DNA from: Cercospora beticola
Taxonomy: Eukaryota; Ascomycota; Dothideomycetes; Mycosphaerellales; Mycosphaerellaceae
Assembly: GCF_033473495.1 (NCBI RefSeq)
Contig: NC_088937.1
Span: forward strand, 1,240,001-1,304,000
Direction: 5' to 3'
DNA: 64,000 nucleotides
The translations under genes and the position numbers were made by a program. Numbering within the stretch: position 1 is the first letter of the stretch; each line of letters starts with the position of its first letter. This document shows positions 10,786 to 22,293 of this stretch, piece after piece. The notes under the pieces are model-generated. The model searched no databases and was not told the origin of the DNA. It saw only the letters and a program-made list of their open reading frames with translations.

Positions 10786-11785
10786 ATGTACTTCAAGCTG
10801 ATTGCAGTGCTCCTGCTCTGCCATCTGGCAATGCTCGTTCAAGCTATCCCGCGCAATCGCTTGTGTGTCAAGATTGGCGTGACAGTACCAGAGTCTGCTT
10901 CAAATTCGACCCCTGGGACGGCGCTTGACCCTCGAGCCCCAGCCACTAGCTATAAAAGTGCGGTCAGGAAAGGCAGGAATCTCTGGGAGATCATGAACGA
11001 TCCCTTCAAGACGACGCAAGCTACATGGACTGCCGCAGACGTGCAGAAATGGGGCTGGGCTGTCAAGTCCGACCAGAATATCGAAGTCTTCAAAGACAAA
11101 ACTTCCGGGCTCGAGCAGCCTCTTGCATGGCTGCAAGTCTCGCCGGCTACCAGTCTGACTGTAAGATTGGAGCACAATTCAGACGTCAAAGTCGATGGAG
11201 TTGAGTACCCGGTACACACACACAATACTGAGATCACACGGTTCCCAACATTATATTGATTTTCATCAGGCGACCCATGCAGAATATTGTGGCGTGTACA
11301 ATCCGGCCAAAGGCATCTTGATCGCATCCGACAGACATAGTCCAGCTTATCGGAAATCTACCACCACCAGCTTGCGCAAAGCGCCTTTGCCACTCCTACA
11401 AAATTGGTCTGACCTCACGTTCCTCAGCTGGCAGCACCTAGCCGCTGCGCATCAAGAGCAACAGGCACCCCTGCGTTACATATTTGTACGAGGCATTACG
11501 AATCGAAACACTCAGCAACTTATCATGGAGGCTATGCATGTCGACGGCTTCAAAAGTGAGCTCGCGCTCCCGTGGCCCAACTTCTGGATGTTCACTCCGA
11601 ACGACAAGGATGGCAGCATATCAGAACCATTTCTGGCTGTGCTAGGCACGGAGAACTTTGGCGGCATAGCGTTCTTGTTGGCTCAGCATCAAGCTGCTTG
11701 CGGAAGGAAAACGATCAAAAGCATACGGATATGGGGTGATGGAGGAAAGTCGCCAGTGTTGCATGGAATGGTAGATGTGCAATGA
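10786..11785 (+). CDS. Secreted hypothetical protein (313 aa)
   Basis: I do not recognise a domain. Exons are 10786-11211 and 11270-11785, with an intron at 11212-11269 (GTACAC..CATCAG) that keeps phase 0. The first 20 residues (MYFKLIAVLLLCHLAMLVQA) are a textbook signal peptide with likely cleavage after VQA. The mature part has only three Cys, a run of Trp/Lys-rich motifs near residue 70-90 and a basic, Gln-rich C-terminal half. It has no GPI signal or membrane helix, so it is probably secreted or vacuolar. It is larger and poorer in Cys than a classic effector, so a role at the host surface is only a guess. Confidence 0.72.
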
Positions 11786-12146
11786 GATTTTACGGGCTGT
11801 GGTAGGTATGGCGGCGGACTTGTCGAAGCTGACGCAGGCAAATTCTCGACAGCCAATGATGACTGCTACAACAGTGGCGAGCATGGGGCACGGAGGGCGT
11901 GGCTGTGGTAGAGAGGTATTAATCCATTCTCCTTATCCATGATACATGTTTTGATACAATGATTAACGCCACCAGTGCCTGAGTCATTCCTCATACTCGA
12001 TCGTCTGTCTCGTCTTGAACCACTTGAGAATAATCGCCCCTCACATACGGCGGCCTACACACATTGTCAACGACGTCTCTTCTGACATCGATCAAAAAGT
12101 CGGCCAATAGCCAAGCTGTTGTTAAAGCGACACACACAGAGTGTAC
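11786..12146. other. Convergent intergenic region
   Basis: Lies between the 3' ends of the secreted protein gene (plus) and the membrane protein gene (minus). It is AT-richer than the flanking exons. No gene seen. Confidence 0.5.
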
Positions 12147-12937
12147 CTACTTCAAATAGTTCTTGATGCCCACGATAGCGGCCGTTCCCGCGGCAATAAA
12201 GCCCAATTGGGTCGACCAGGTGCTGTCGTAAGATCTTTGTCCCACACTCAAGGCGATCAAGTCGTAGACCAAACATCCTCCAAAGATCCAATCGCTGAGG
12301 AAAGCAGCACCACCAAAGCCAAGTGCAGTCAGAGCCTTGACTGTGGTGGAAGGAATAGCGTTCTTGTAGTACGCAACCGAAGTGTTGTGAAGAGCATCAA
12401 GAACACCAATACCAGCAAAGGTCTTCGCGACGATGTGAGTGAGCACACTGCCGGTGTTGCGTGTATCCATAGGCTCAAGTTGCGTGGCTGTGTAGAAAAT
12501 TTGAGCAGTAGTGTTGAGCAGGACAAAGATGTTGGAGATTGATAGCCTCTCGCTGTTCCAGAAAAACATCCAAGTACCAATGCAGACGTTTCCGAGTGCG
12601 TAGTATGGCACGAACTTGACAATGTGGTCAAGAGATTTCTTGTCTTGAGGGTTCTCTTTCTTGAGAGTCCAGAGCTTATAGAGCCAGGCTAGCTGGAAGA
12701 GCTGTTGTGGGAAGAAGAAGCCTAGACTCTAATCAGCAAGGCTTTCGTGTTTGTTGTTGAATTGCAGCGATAGTTCATACCAGCGATGAAGAATGGCTGA
12801 GGACTGAAGAATGACAAGTTTCGATCATGGATGTCCTTCATATTGGGCGAGCTGAACATGCCATATTGCTGTGCTGCAAAGTCGTAGAGGAAAGACGCTG
12901 GCGCCAGGTAGCGCGCTGTACTGAGTTCGACGCCCAT
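12147..12937 (-). CDS. Fungal multi-pass membrane protein of unknown function (243 aa)
   Basis: I do not assign a family. Exons are 12937-12781 and 12721-12147, with a 59-bp intron (GTATGA..GTCTAG) splitting a Gly codon. The junction gives PQPFFIAGFFFPQQLFQLAW, a continuous hydrophobic segment, which supports the splice. The start is MGVELSTARYLAP. About five or six hydrophobic segments follow, including a FVPYYALGNVCIGTWMFFWN stretch, and the C-terminus is lysine-containing (KNYLK), compatible with an ER-retention type tail. It probably resides in an internal membrane. No enzymatic motif is visible. Confidence 0.75.
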
Positions 12938-13504
12938 GATGTGTTTCCTTGTGCTTTCTTGATGTTGAGGTGAAAGTGTTCAGTCGAGTACCTGTAGAAG
13001 TGAAGCTGATGATAGTCAGTGATATACCACTTACATGTGCAACGCGTCTTCGATTACTATTGATCCTTGTTGTGATGCTGGGGAAGGATGGAATGATGCC
13101 ATCATTGTCAGTACATCGTCACTTAGACTTTGATGATCGGAGCTTCGGATCGCATGGCCCCGACCTCAGCAACAACAACCCCTGGCATGTCTCTCTGCGA
13201 CCACTTCTCGTGTGCATCAACAATATCATCACAGATCCATCGATTCCTTGAAATGGAAGTCGTACAAGTACCAATGGTCGCTGCGACTTACGAAGTCAAG
13301 CCACTTCACACATCGATCCTCCCATAGCTTGATCGGACGTCCAGCCTCTCGACGAACAGTCGCCCAGTCTGCAGCGACATTGCAAGGCTAGTGAACTGGA
13401 CTCGGCTGAAAACTTGACAGCAGGGGCGGGACATTTCGTTGAAAGCGCACCTCGGTGCAGTTGACATTATGCTAAAATGTGACAGAATCATACAACATCT
13501 CCCT
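12938..13504. other. Intergenic, no gene seen
   Basis: Lies between the membrane protein start and the sugar transporter stop, both on minus. Short open frames exist on both strands but none has an ATG-led, recognisable product. Confidence 0.5.
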
Positions 13505-15475
13505 TTACTCTTCAATCGTCACGGACTTCTGCCTTACTGGGAAGTCACCTCCCTCAGCGGCAGCAGCATCGCTGCTGTTCCTGCCACTCGTGTCGGCGCT
13601 CTTTGGGAGCTTGCTTCCATCCCACTTGGCGCTAGTGATAGGATTGACTCGGAGCATGTACATCGTGTCGATTTCCTCCAGGCTGCGGTCCTTCGACTCA
13701 ATGACGAAGAAGAAGACAATGACTGCCAGTGCCAGACAGCAACCGGCAAAAACCAAACCGTAGAGGTAGTGGATCGCATCCGTGATGAATCTGGTGAAGA
13801 ACGACATCAAAAAGTTCCAGAGCCTGCAGAGAGAATTAGCGACCGGCCTCCGCGTCTTAGGTCCAGTCGGAAAAGTCTTACCAGTTCGAGGCAGTGGCGA
13901 GAGCCATTGCTGGTCCGCGATACTTCATAGGGTAGAGCTCTCCCACAACGGCCCACACAAGTGGTCTGGCAAGCAAGTCAGTAAGGACACGGCGAATGGA
14001 TCGGTAGATGTCGACAACTCACCCCCAGGTTGTAGCAAACGCAGCGATGAAGAGGCACGAGAAGACAATGAGGACATTGCCGGGTGCGGGTGTGTTCTGT
14101 GGGTTGTCTCCGTCCAGCGCGAATTGGCCGACGAAGGAGTACACCATGAAACACATGAACATCCAGAGTGCACCGACGATGAGCGCATTACGGCGACCGC
14201 ATTTCTGCACAACGTAAAGACCGCCAATCGTGCAGGCCACGTTGACAGTGCCGAGGATGATTTGCGTTACGAACGAGTTCTCCAGACCAGTCGCTTTGAA
14301 AATTGTCAGCCTCACATCCTGGAGTTCAGCCCATCATCAGTCTCATGACTTACCCTTGAAGATAGTGGTTCCGTAGTAGAAGAACTGATATCTTGTCAGT
14401 AACCTGAAGCAAATCCATGATCAAAGCTGAACTCACGAAGTTTGCGCCAGTAAGCTGTTGTCCGGCCTGAAGCACGACACCAAGCGCAACGCGGTAAAAC
14501 ATACGAGGCCCGGTGAAGAGCTCGATCCATTTAGCTTTTCCGGCAGCGGTTTCCTCTTCGTGCTTGACACGAATGTCGTTCATCAAAATGTTGATTTCGC
14601 GGCTGTCTTCTGCAAGACCGCCAAGTCTTGCCAGGGTAGCACGGCATTCTTCCACACGACCTTTGGCATACGCGTAACGCTGGAAATATGTCAGGGAGTG
14701 ATTCAGCTGCTTGTATGATCCTAATCAGACTTACAGGACTCTCTGGGAGGAACAGGATGCCAACACCGAGAATGATAGCCCACAGGAACGAGAGACCGTT
14801 GGGAATACGCCAGGAGCTGCTGTTGCTGTTCTCCGAGGTTCCCCAGTCGACCATCTCAGCAGTCCAGATACCCAAAGTGATGAAAAGCTGGTAGCTTGCG
14901 ACAAGCACACCACGAATGATCGCAGGGGACGATTCGGACTGGTACATAGGCACCAACACGGAAAGAGCGCCGATACCGAGACCGTTGACCAGACGTCCGA
15001 TGGCAAATTGGTACCTGGTCTTCATTAGTTGTTGAAATGCGATGTGAACAGCCTCATCGACTCACCAAGCGCTCTGAGAGGAGATCTCAATAACAGTTCC
15101 AATCATACAGAAGAATGAAGAAACAGAGATCGAAAGCTTGCGGCCCAAGGTGTCGGCAATCTTTCCTGCAATCAATGCTCCAAAAAGACATCCAACACAG
15201 AGAAGACCGGTGATAGTTCCTTGACGAGCTGCAGAGAATTCGATCGTGCCATCAGGGAGAATGGTACCGAATCGACGACCATAGTCTTCCATAGAGAAGA
15301 AACCCGAGATCTGACCAGAGACATAACCGAACATGAAACCGCCGATAGAGGCCACCAGTCCAAGGAAGACGGCCATGAAAGTGACCTTCTGTCCATCTGC
15401 AACGTTCGGGGATGGTGCCTTCTCCAGTTGGTTGGCCTGCTGAGCCTCGCGCTCAGTGCGCTTGAGGAAAGGCAT
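13505..15475 (-). CDS. MFS sugar (hexose) transporter
   Basis: Twelve-helix sugar porter of the major facilitator superfamily, plasma membrane. It has seven exons: 15475-15066, 15014-14735, 14679-14437, 14384-14354, 14293-14023, 13965-13882 and 13823-13505, with introns of 51-60 bp, giving 545 residues. Every junction restores a conserved motif: QSAWYQFAIGRLVNGLGIG, FLPESPRYAYAKGR, GANFFFYYGTTIFKATG and TTWGPLVWAVVGELYP. The loop 2-3 motif GKIADTLGRKLS and the PESPR motif after helix 6 are typical. The microexon 14354-14384 encodes part of helix 7. It is similar in pattern to fungal HXT/low-affinity glucose carriers; the exact sugar cannot be read. The C-tail is acidic/Ser-rich. Confidence 0.92.
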
Positions 15476-17451
15476 CTTGTCGTCCGGCCTTGACAATACC
15501 GCGGGAATAGGACAAAGAGAGAGACGGATGAGAGTGGGAAGAAGAAGAGAAGGGGTGGCTCGCCCTTATATTCGAACCTAAACGGCAAACGCGAGCGACT
15601 TACGGAGGGCAGAAACAACGTTTGCAAAGGCAATGGAGTAGCGGGGCCTCGTTGACGGAGGCCCGTGGAATTCCCACATTGGCAAGTGCGTGATCTCGCG
15701 GGATGCAAAACTTTGTTGCGCGAGTTGCTGTTCGCCCTTGTTGACCGTGCCGACATATGCGAGGTATTCGGACCCATTGCCACTATTCAGATCCGATGAA
15801 TGGAGCCTAGAAGCACGCTTTTTATTGGACCTTTTTCACCGAAAAATGCCACGAGGTTGGAACAGATATTGCGTCGAGCGCGAGGGCAATTCTCTGGTAA
15901 ATTGCCACCGTCGTCCTAGTCTGCTGCGCTGGTCTGGCATATGACGACAGAACTGTAGCATTCGAGGCGTGCGAGGATATGGGTGCCGTGCTTCGAACCG
16001 CGCGGGACATTGTTCGGCGTTGTTGAGAAATTTGCTTATCCGTGGCCAACATAGAGCATATTCGTAGAGAACCAGAGTGAGGTCTGACGTGCAGAGGGCC
16101 CACATATAGTGGAACAGGTCTGTTCAAAAAGAGTTTTACTGGGATGAAGCTGACAAGTCACGTCGCTGTGGTTATGGGCAGGGGTGGTGATGGCGTTGCG
16201 GCACGAGCCTAGTTCTTCCTAGTGAGTGCCGTCTGGAAGCCTCGTCGATCATGTTCAACAGCACTTCATGACAGCTTTCCCACAGCGGCTACTTCTCGTG
16301 GACTCAATTCAGGACGGGTTCCGGATAAAGTCACGGCCAGTGACTCTGATCCCTCTTTTCTCATACCACCTGCCAAAGGTCAGCAAGCAAACGCGGACAT
16401 AAGAAAGTTGCGGAGTGGAGCATCGAACGACAAATCTCATGCCACCGAGATACGGCCTAAGCTGGATCCACACTCTGACCTGGTGGATATCCTCTATCAA
16501 TCACAACGCAGAATGGCGACTGCAGGATGAAGGTCGGTCAAAGCACGAGACAGACTCGGAAAGCTTGACGCACGCCGAGCACACGCTAGAACATGCTACG
16601 AATGCTGCATAGAACGTAGTGGTTCCGGCATCCGATAAGGAAAAATGTAACCTCATCACATGTACGAGAGGTTCCATATGGCCTGTTCGTGCTTCTCAAC
16701 TATGCGGTTGGATCGCACCATTGGCTCATCAGTCTCGAGGAGATGAGTTCCTTCGACATGCACTGCGGAAAAAGTTGGAGAGCTTCTTTCGGATGTTCGA
16801 CGCGAACGAGGATTCTGCCAGCGAGACTGTTTGAGGGAACGCGTTTGAGAAAATGGCCGTAATACGACCGCTCTGCCCATGGTACGCAAACGCGTCTCCG
16901 GATGACACGACGGCGCAACGCGGATGCCACACGATTGGATGTTTCGCCACGACGCCGAACACCCGCATCCAAGTGACCGCTACTCCAGGAGCATCCGATA
17001 TGCCAGTTGTTCCAGTGAAGTATATGCAGCAGCTTCCAGTCGAAGCTGCGACAGCGCACTCTCTGCTGTCGCATTATCGCCGATTCTTCCGGTCCTGCAA
17101 TCCCTAGACCGACCTGCAGAGCACTCTCCTGCGCTTCCCAAGGACCGTCCAGGATGCAGGAGACCGTGGCTCTTCGATGATAGAGAACAGTACAGTCCGC
17201 CACTTGGACAGCGAACGAAGGACCTACGCGCACCGATTCGAGTAGCACGCCCTCGCCTCCAAATCGGGACCACTCAACTCAGGAACGACACCGCCACGAC
17301 AAAGGAAAGCTGTTCGCAAGAAAATGGATGCTGACTGGACATGGCTCGTAATTTATGTATAGAACAACGCAAGGAGGTATCTCAAACTCAGACTCGTTAA
17401 AAACCACTGCTCTCAACCCTTTTCAAGCAAGACGGGGTGCAAAGAGGAGTG
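15476..17451. other. 2-kb stretch without a supportable gene
   Basis: Several overlapping open frames exist on both strands between 16222 and 17334 (for example plus 16853-17107, minus 16729-16968 and 16980-17273). None has a recognised domain, convincing splice partner or clear coding bias over its antisense rival. It holds the sugar transporter promoter at the left and the 3' end of the VHS gene at the right. It could be a decayed gene or a regulatory region. Confidence 0.4.
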
Positions 17452-19176
17452 TTATCGCCTGGTCTCGATGGGGCTCACATCCTGGCCTCCAGGCTGCTCA
17501 TTGGGGGTATATGCGCCGCCGGCTCCGTGCATACTCAGCCCGTTGGTAGCGCTTTGCTGCCGACCGACATATGACTGAGTGATCTCGCTGTTGTGGTACG
17601 GGCCCAATGCAGGGCGGGGAGGCGACGATGAACCCACGGCGTGGCCTTCGGGAGGATGCAGCGGCGACACCTTTGGCTGCTCGATCGAATAGGCATTCTC
17701 GAGCTCGTTGGTATTGTTGCGCTTCGGTGGTGCAAATCCCTCCGGTTCCTTCTCTATCGTGAAGGATCGCACGTGATTAGAGCTCTGCTGCTGCTGCTGT
17801 TGTCGATCGAAGTCGTCGAAAGAGACCGTTTGCGGGTGGTGCTGCGACGCAGGCGGAAATGCACTATATTGGCTAGGTGTTGGATCGGCAAAGGGATTGG
17901 CCGCCTCTTGAGGGCGTGGAGGCATTTGCGGTGGTGCTTGCTGTCCTGCAAACGCTCCACTTGGCGGAGGTCCACTGGGTGGCTGATATCCGCCGTATGC
18001 CTGGTTGTTGCCAGTATCATAGGCATTCGATTGACTTGTCAACGGAGCCGCGAATGCACTATTGGACTGTTGCTGCTGTCCTGGCGGAGGTCCAGGTGGA
18101 GGAGTGAAGGCGCTTGCGAGGTTTTCCGTGCCTGGTTGCGTGCTTTGCTCAGGGCTGGTAGAGACACCCATCGCTCGTCTAGCAGCCAGAAGGGCCCGCT
18201 GATAGCGACTGGTCGCCAAGCTCAACTGCTCATTCGTCTCGATCAAAGTGGCCATTGTATCATGGTCGGGCGCCGGGTCGGTGGCGTTGATGTATGTCTG
18301 CATGCTCTTCTGGGCGCTCTGACAACGCTCGCTGAATTCCTTGATCAGTTCGTTGTTCACAAAGTCCTCAGTGGGTGTGCTCTGCACCAGCTGCAGTAGT
18401 ATCTTGGCTGTGTTCTTCGCCTCTTCGATCCTGCTCGCCAACTCGACTGCCGACGGGAGACGAGATTGTCTGTTTCCCCGACCACTTGCCCCAGATCTCT
18501 CATAACCATGTGCAGGTGCCTGGTATCCATCCTGCCCCATAAACGCAGCTCTCTGCCCGCCTACGCTAAAGCTGGCGGCCTGCCCCTTCTCCTTCCTCCA
18601 CATCTGGAACAATCCGTGCAGTCCCTCATCGTATGCCTTGTCATTTTCCAGGTGATCGAGCGTCTCGCGCAGGATCTGTTGTGTGCTCTGGTCTCTGCAG
18701 TTCCGCAGCATCTCCTTGACAGTGTTCACAAAGCTCTTATCGAAGTTCCGCGTGAACCGGGGCCCCGGGTTGTCGCTCAAGATGCGGATGAGCATGATGG
18801 CGTTGTACTGCACATATGGCTTCGGCGACCACTCTTTGCCCAAGAACTTCTTGATCTGGAGAGCAGCGTTTGCGGCGGCAGCAGGCGACGATTCGGCGGA
18901 TTCGACGATAACAGGCAGATGAAGTACCTCCTCCCCGCCATTGTTGTTTGAGCCAGATTCGCAGAACAGTCGGATTGCCTGCTGGACGTTCGCTTCGGGC
19001 GAGTCGAGGGGAGCATTGTCGAACTGGTGGTTGCCCGCATCGCCGCGACTCCCGCCTCGCATGGACAGACCTGACAATGCGCGCACTCGTCAGCTTGCAC
19101 TCTTTGAGGCGCCACGGCGAGTGTCTCCGGCCCACGTACTCTTCGTCCGTCCAAGGAGTCCTTTGAACTTGTTCAT
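17452..19176 (-). CDS. VHS-GAT domain trafficking protein (LSB5/GGA-like)
   Basis: Ubiquitin/clathrin-adaptor type protein of endosomal sorting. Exon 1 is 19176-19140 and exon 2 is 19070-17452, with a 69-bp intron (GTACGT..TGTCAG), giving 551 residues. Exon 1 encodes only MNKFKGLLGRTK plus one base. A VHS domain spans about residues 25-145 (VQYNAIMLIRILSDNPGPRF), and a GAT three-helix domain about 210-310 (SRIEEAKNTAKILLQLVQS). The rest is a long Pro/Gln/Ser-rich disordered tail with PPPGPPPGQ and NPFADP motifs and a short polyQ run. I see no GAE ear domain, so the protein resembles yeast Lsb5, which links to actin and endocytosis, more than the GGAs. Confidence 0.85.
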
Positions 19177-19909
19177 GGTGAGCTGCAGAATGAAACACAC
19201 TATCCAAGCGACAGACGAGCAACCCACTGCGAGTGAAGATGCGGCAGTCAGTCGTATGTATAGGCCGCAGAGTACTGTCTAGATTGAGCTTACATGGAAC
19301 CAGGGTTGTGCTGCTGCCGAAGAACTAAGGGTCCGGGTGCTCGTGCATAACTCGCCAAGCCTCCCGACGCGTCATTTCGCGTGGGCGCGGTATAAAAGTC
19401 TCTCTGCATCGACACTGCTCGAACATCTTGGCCACGGCGGCCGCCTCTGTTGATCACGCGGCATTCGCGCAACTGTCTTGCGCGGCCAGCGACATCATCG
19501 TAACGCTTGCCACTAACACGTTCTAGCAAGGCAGCAGCAACAACAACAGCCTTGCGTGGCATCGATCTGAGCATTTCGCCGAATAAAAGCCCGTGCTGGA
19601 TCGCTGTGCTGAAGAACACCACAATGTGGCACAAGGGCCCCCACGCCCCAGGAGCATATGTTTCAATGAACACTCGTAGCTCATATGTCGACGGGAAACG
19701 AGTAACCTCCAGGGCAATCGCGCCGACTCGAATCATGTAGTGCTTGAAACGATTGCTAAATTGCTCAATTGCTCGACGAAGGCCTTCAATATTGTCCGCC
19801 CGTACTTCGTGCAATCATTCACTACGTTCAAAGCCATGAGCTTCTTCTCGTACAAGAATCCAATGCTCTGCATACCTTGCTCGACTTTTGATGAGCGAAC
19901 AAAGGTACC
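19177..19909. other. Intergenic with an unresolved minus-strand open frame
   Basis: Minus-strand frame 19736-19290 (first ATG MIRVGAIALEVTRF, about 148 residues, stop TAA) could be coding but has no recognised domain. Its longer open frame up to 19814 has no ATG. An adjacent frame (MQSIGFLYEKKLMALN, from about 19881) stops inside it, and I could not join the two by a convincing intron. Treat as unconfirmed. Confidence 0.25.
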
Positions 19910-20585
19910 ATGATTGGCGACACCGCAAGAGCATACGAGCAGTTGGACGCGGAGAAACCGAATGGCGCTTCAAAGCAGCTGAGTGAGGACCGAACACATG
20001 AGGACATCGGTAACAGATGCAGACTCTCAGAGCTTCCACGAGAGTTACGTGATCTTATCTACCACTACGCGGCGTTCTTTCATATTCGCGATGTTGGGAT
20101 TGGGCAGACACCAGGTCTCCTTCGCGCAAGTGAGCGATATTCAAGGGTAAGGCATGTCTCCAAAACTTGTGACTGACCTCTGCGCAGACAACCAGCTTCG
20201 CTTTGAATTCAGCGACACACTCTACAGTTCGAAGCTGCTGAAGATCAGGTACTTCGACAACGCAGTGTGGAAAACCTCCCAGACCAAATGCTTGCTGCGT
20301 GCACTTCTTGAGTGCAAGGATCGCATGGTCGTAGACTTTGCTGGAAGACTACTAGGAACAAGCCGCGATCAAGCTGAGCGACTTGCAGAATTCAACAGCA
20401 ACCATATTGATCCAGGCGCAGTAGCGGGTTTTCTCGAACTTCTCGGGACTCATGGCCGATCCTGTATCAATGTGGCTTTTGCGCGGAGCATGATCGAAGC
20501 CCATGCTGCTGAGAGTATCAATGCCGATTCAGCGGAGAACTCGCTCAAGCGCAAACAAAGGGGCGCACTAGGCTCAGTGCCATGA
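19910..20585 (+). CDS. Small fungal F-box-like protein
   Basis: Belongs to the large group of filamentous-fungal proteins that open with an LPxELRDLIY motif and continue with an LLRxNxQLRxE motif, usually annotated as F-box or F-box-like. Exons are 19910-20129 and 20188-20585, with an intron at 20130-20187 (GTGAGC, CTGAC branch, GCGCAG), giving 205 residues. This donor was chosen over GTAAGG at 20147 because only it keeps phase and yields GLLRANNQLRFEFSDTLY. The first motif, LSELPRELRDLIYHYAAFF, is at about residues 38-56. The C-terminal half has no recognised repeat. It might act as a substrate adaptor for an SCF ubiquitin ligase, but such proteins are poorly characterised. Confidence 0.72.
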
Positions 20586-20739
20586 GTGTTGGGAGGCAGC
20601 CGTGTCGTGAAGATGCTCTCAAGCCTCTGGCTGGCCTGCTTTCCGTGCTGCTAGAACATGGGGACACGTCCAAGATAACATGTTGGCAAGCACTCAACAG
20701 TGCATTTTCGCAAAGCTGAGACCAAGAGTTTCATGACTT

Positions 20740-22293
20740 TCATTGTGCGTCTTCGTCCTCTTCCTCGTCCTCGTCGTCCTCCACGATCTTCTCTACAATC
20801 AAGTTGCCACTCCTACCAATTCTGTCCCGAATGGTACCCTTGGCTTCCACTTCGAACACCTCTCGAGGCATAGGTGACACAAGTCTGAACTTGTATGTAT
20901 GTTCGTAATCATCTTCTGGTTCTTGAGCATTCTTTTCCGAGGGCGATTCGAGCTCGTCGTAACATTCCACAAAAGCATACAGCTCCTCCAGCTCAGCGTC
21001 ATGTCCGAATCGTCGAACCACACGCTCGCCCGATGGCATCCTTATACTGATCCTGACTGCGTCCTTGATATCTGCCCCAGGTTCGCTCGGTATGCGCTGT
21101 GCTCTCCACGTCCTCCATCGTGCCAGATTACGAGCTTCCCTGCTCTTACGCTCAGCCGCCTCTGCTCGCTCGCGCTCGGCCTTCTCCTTCGCAGCCTCCT
21201 CCTCTTTCCTCTTTCGTGCTTTCTCGCGATCTAGAGCCAGGGAACGTTCATAGGCACTTTCTTGCTCTTGCCTCAGGTTCCTGGTAGCTTGCTGCTCCTG
21301 ACGTTGCCGCCGCACTCGGTCTAGTTCCGCATTCTGATTCTGCATCGCTGTCTGTATCTTCGAGACGAGCTCCTGGGCGGTAACCGGGCCTGCGGAACTT
21401 GCAATCTTCGACATTGCGGTCGATGAGACAGAGGGCGTGTGGACCACGAGAGCAGTGTACGGGAACTTGCTCACGTTCAAAGCAGTGCTGACCTGGTATG
21501 CCTCTGCGTCTTGCACAGTACCTGCCCAAAGTACCACATTGTTATTAGGGTTCTTCACGAACTCCACGAACTCAGGCGCAAGAAGTGTATCTCTTGCAAA
21601 AACAGCATTATCATCATGCTCGGGCGATAGCAAGACAATCAGTAAGAACTTCAGATCCCTCTTTGCAATATCAAATGCTTGTGCATATCCTCCTTCGTGA
21701 AATGGCAGTGTGCCGTGCTCGACTCCGTGCTCCTCCTCGAACTCGCGAATAAAACGTGCTGCCGTATCCCTCGGCGCCAGCGGTCTGCGCGAAGCATCTC
21801 GAGAAGGCCGTGAAGTTCGTCCGGACCAAAAGCGTGCTAATAACCGCGGTAGGAAAGGGAAGAGGTATCCGATTCTGCCGAACAGTCGCTGAAATACGGT
21901 GTAGGCAACGCTAAATGGGAAGAGGATGATTGTGAAGGAGAAGGGCAATTGCTGTGTTAGTTGGGACTCAGGAGTCGGCACCACTCGTGGTGCTGGTTCT
22001 AACCCAGAGGCTCGGCCTCGTCGTGACGATCTGACGGGAATGCCATCCATGAGGGTCTCCGCTCGGCGAGCATCCTGCGCTGGAGGCGGTACACGAGCAG
22101 CTTCGGCTGCAGGATCGATGGTCTCGGCGTCGCCGTCGAAAAAGCGCGTGATGGCGATCTGTGCATTCCATTGGCACTTTTGAAGAAGAGGTATCGCGGA
22201 CTCGAGGTCCTGGTCCGTCACTGAAGTGTACTGCTGAAGGGCGAGCTGCTGCGATTCGGTCAAGGCCGATAAGTCTAACGAGGGTTGTGCCAT
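20740..22293 (-). CDS. UBX-domain protein, Ubx2/UBXD8 (FAF2) type
   Basis: ER-associated adaptor that would recruit Cdc48/p97 to ubiquitinated clients. It is a single exon of 517 residues starting MAQPSLDLSAL at 22293; the frame extends upstream only to a TTG. Domains in order are: UBA-like helices 10-52 (TDQDLESAIPLLQKCQW), a hydrophobic hairpin-like stretch 117-152 (FTIILFPFSVAYTVFQRLF), a UAS thioredoxin-like domain about 185-325, a highly charged coiled coil about 330-410, and a C-terminal UBX domain (VRISIRMPSGERVVRRF). It ends in a run of Asp/Glu. The hydrophobic hairpin plus UAS and UBX is the hallmark of the UBXD8/Ubx2 class, acting in ERAD and lipid-droplet control. Confidence 0.9.
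   Translation of the reverse strand: MAQPSLDLSALTESQQLALQQYTSVTDQDLESAIPLLQKCQWNAQIAITRFFDGDAETIDPAAEAARVPPPAQDARRAETLMDGIPVRSSRRGRASGLEPAPRVVPTPESQLTQQLPFSFTIILFPFSVAYTVFQRLFGRIGYLFPFLPRLLARFWSGRTSRPSRDASRRPLAPRDTAARFIREFEEEHGVEHGTLPFHEGGYAQAFDIAKRDLKFLLIVLLSPEHDDNAVFARDTLLAPEFVEFVKNPNNNVVLWAGTVQDAEAYQVSTALNVSKFPYTALVVHTPSVSSTAMSKIASSAGPVTAQELVSKIQTAMQNQNAELDRVRRQRQEQQATRNLRQEQESAYERSLALDREKARKRKEEEAAKEKAERERAEAAERKSREARNLARWRTWRAQRIPSEPGADIKDAVRISIRMPSGERVVRRFGHDAELEELYAFVECYDELESPSEKNAQEPEDDYEHTYKFRLVSPMPREVFEVEAKGTIRDRIGRSGNLIVEKIVEDDEDEEEDEDAQ

Noticed and set aside
17641..18399. 252-codon plus-strand Arg/Leu-rich frame
   Set aside because: Antisense of the Pro/Gln-rich tail of the VHS-GAT protein.
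20130..20187. Alternative donor GTAAGG at 20147 for the F-box-like gene
   Set aside because: It looks better by consensus but puts exon 2 out of the conserved frame; GTGAGC at 20130 keeps phase and gives the LLRxNxQLRxE motif.
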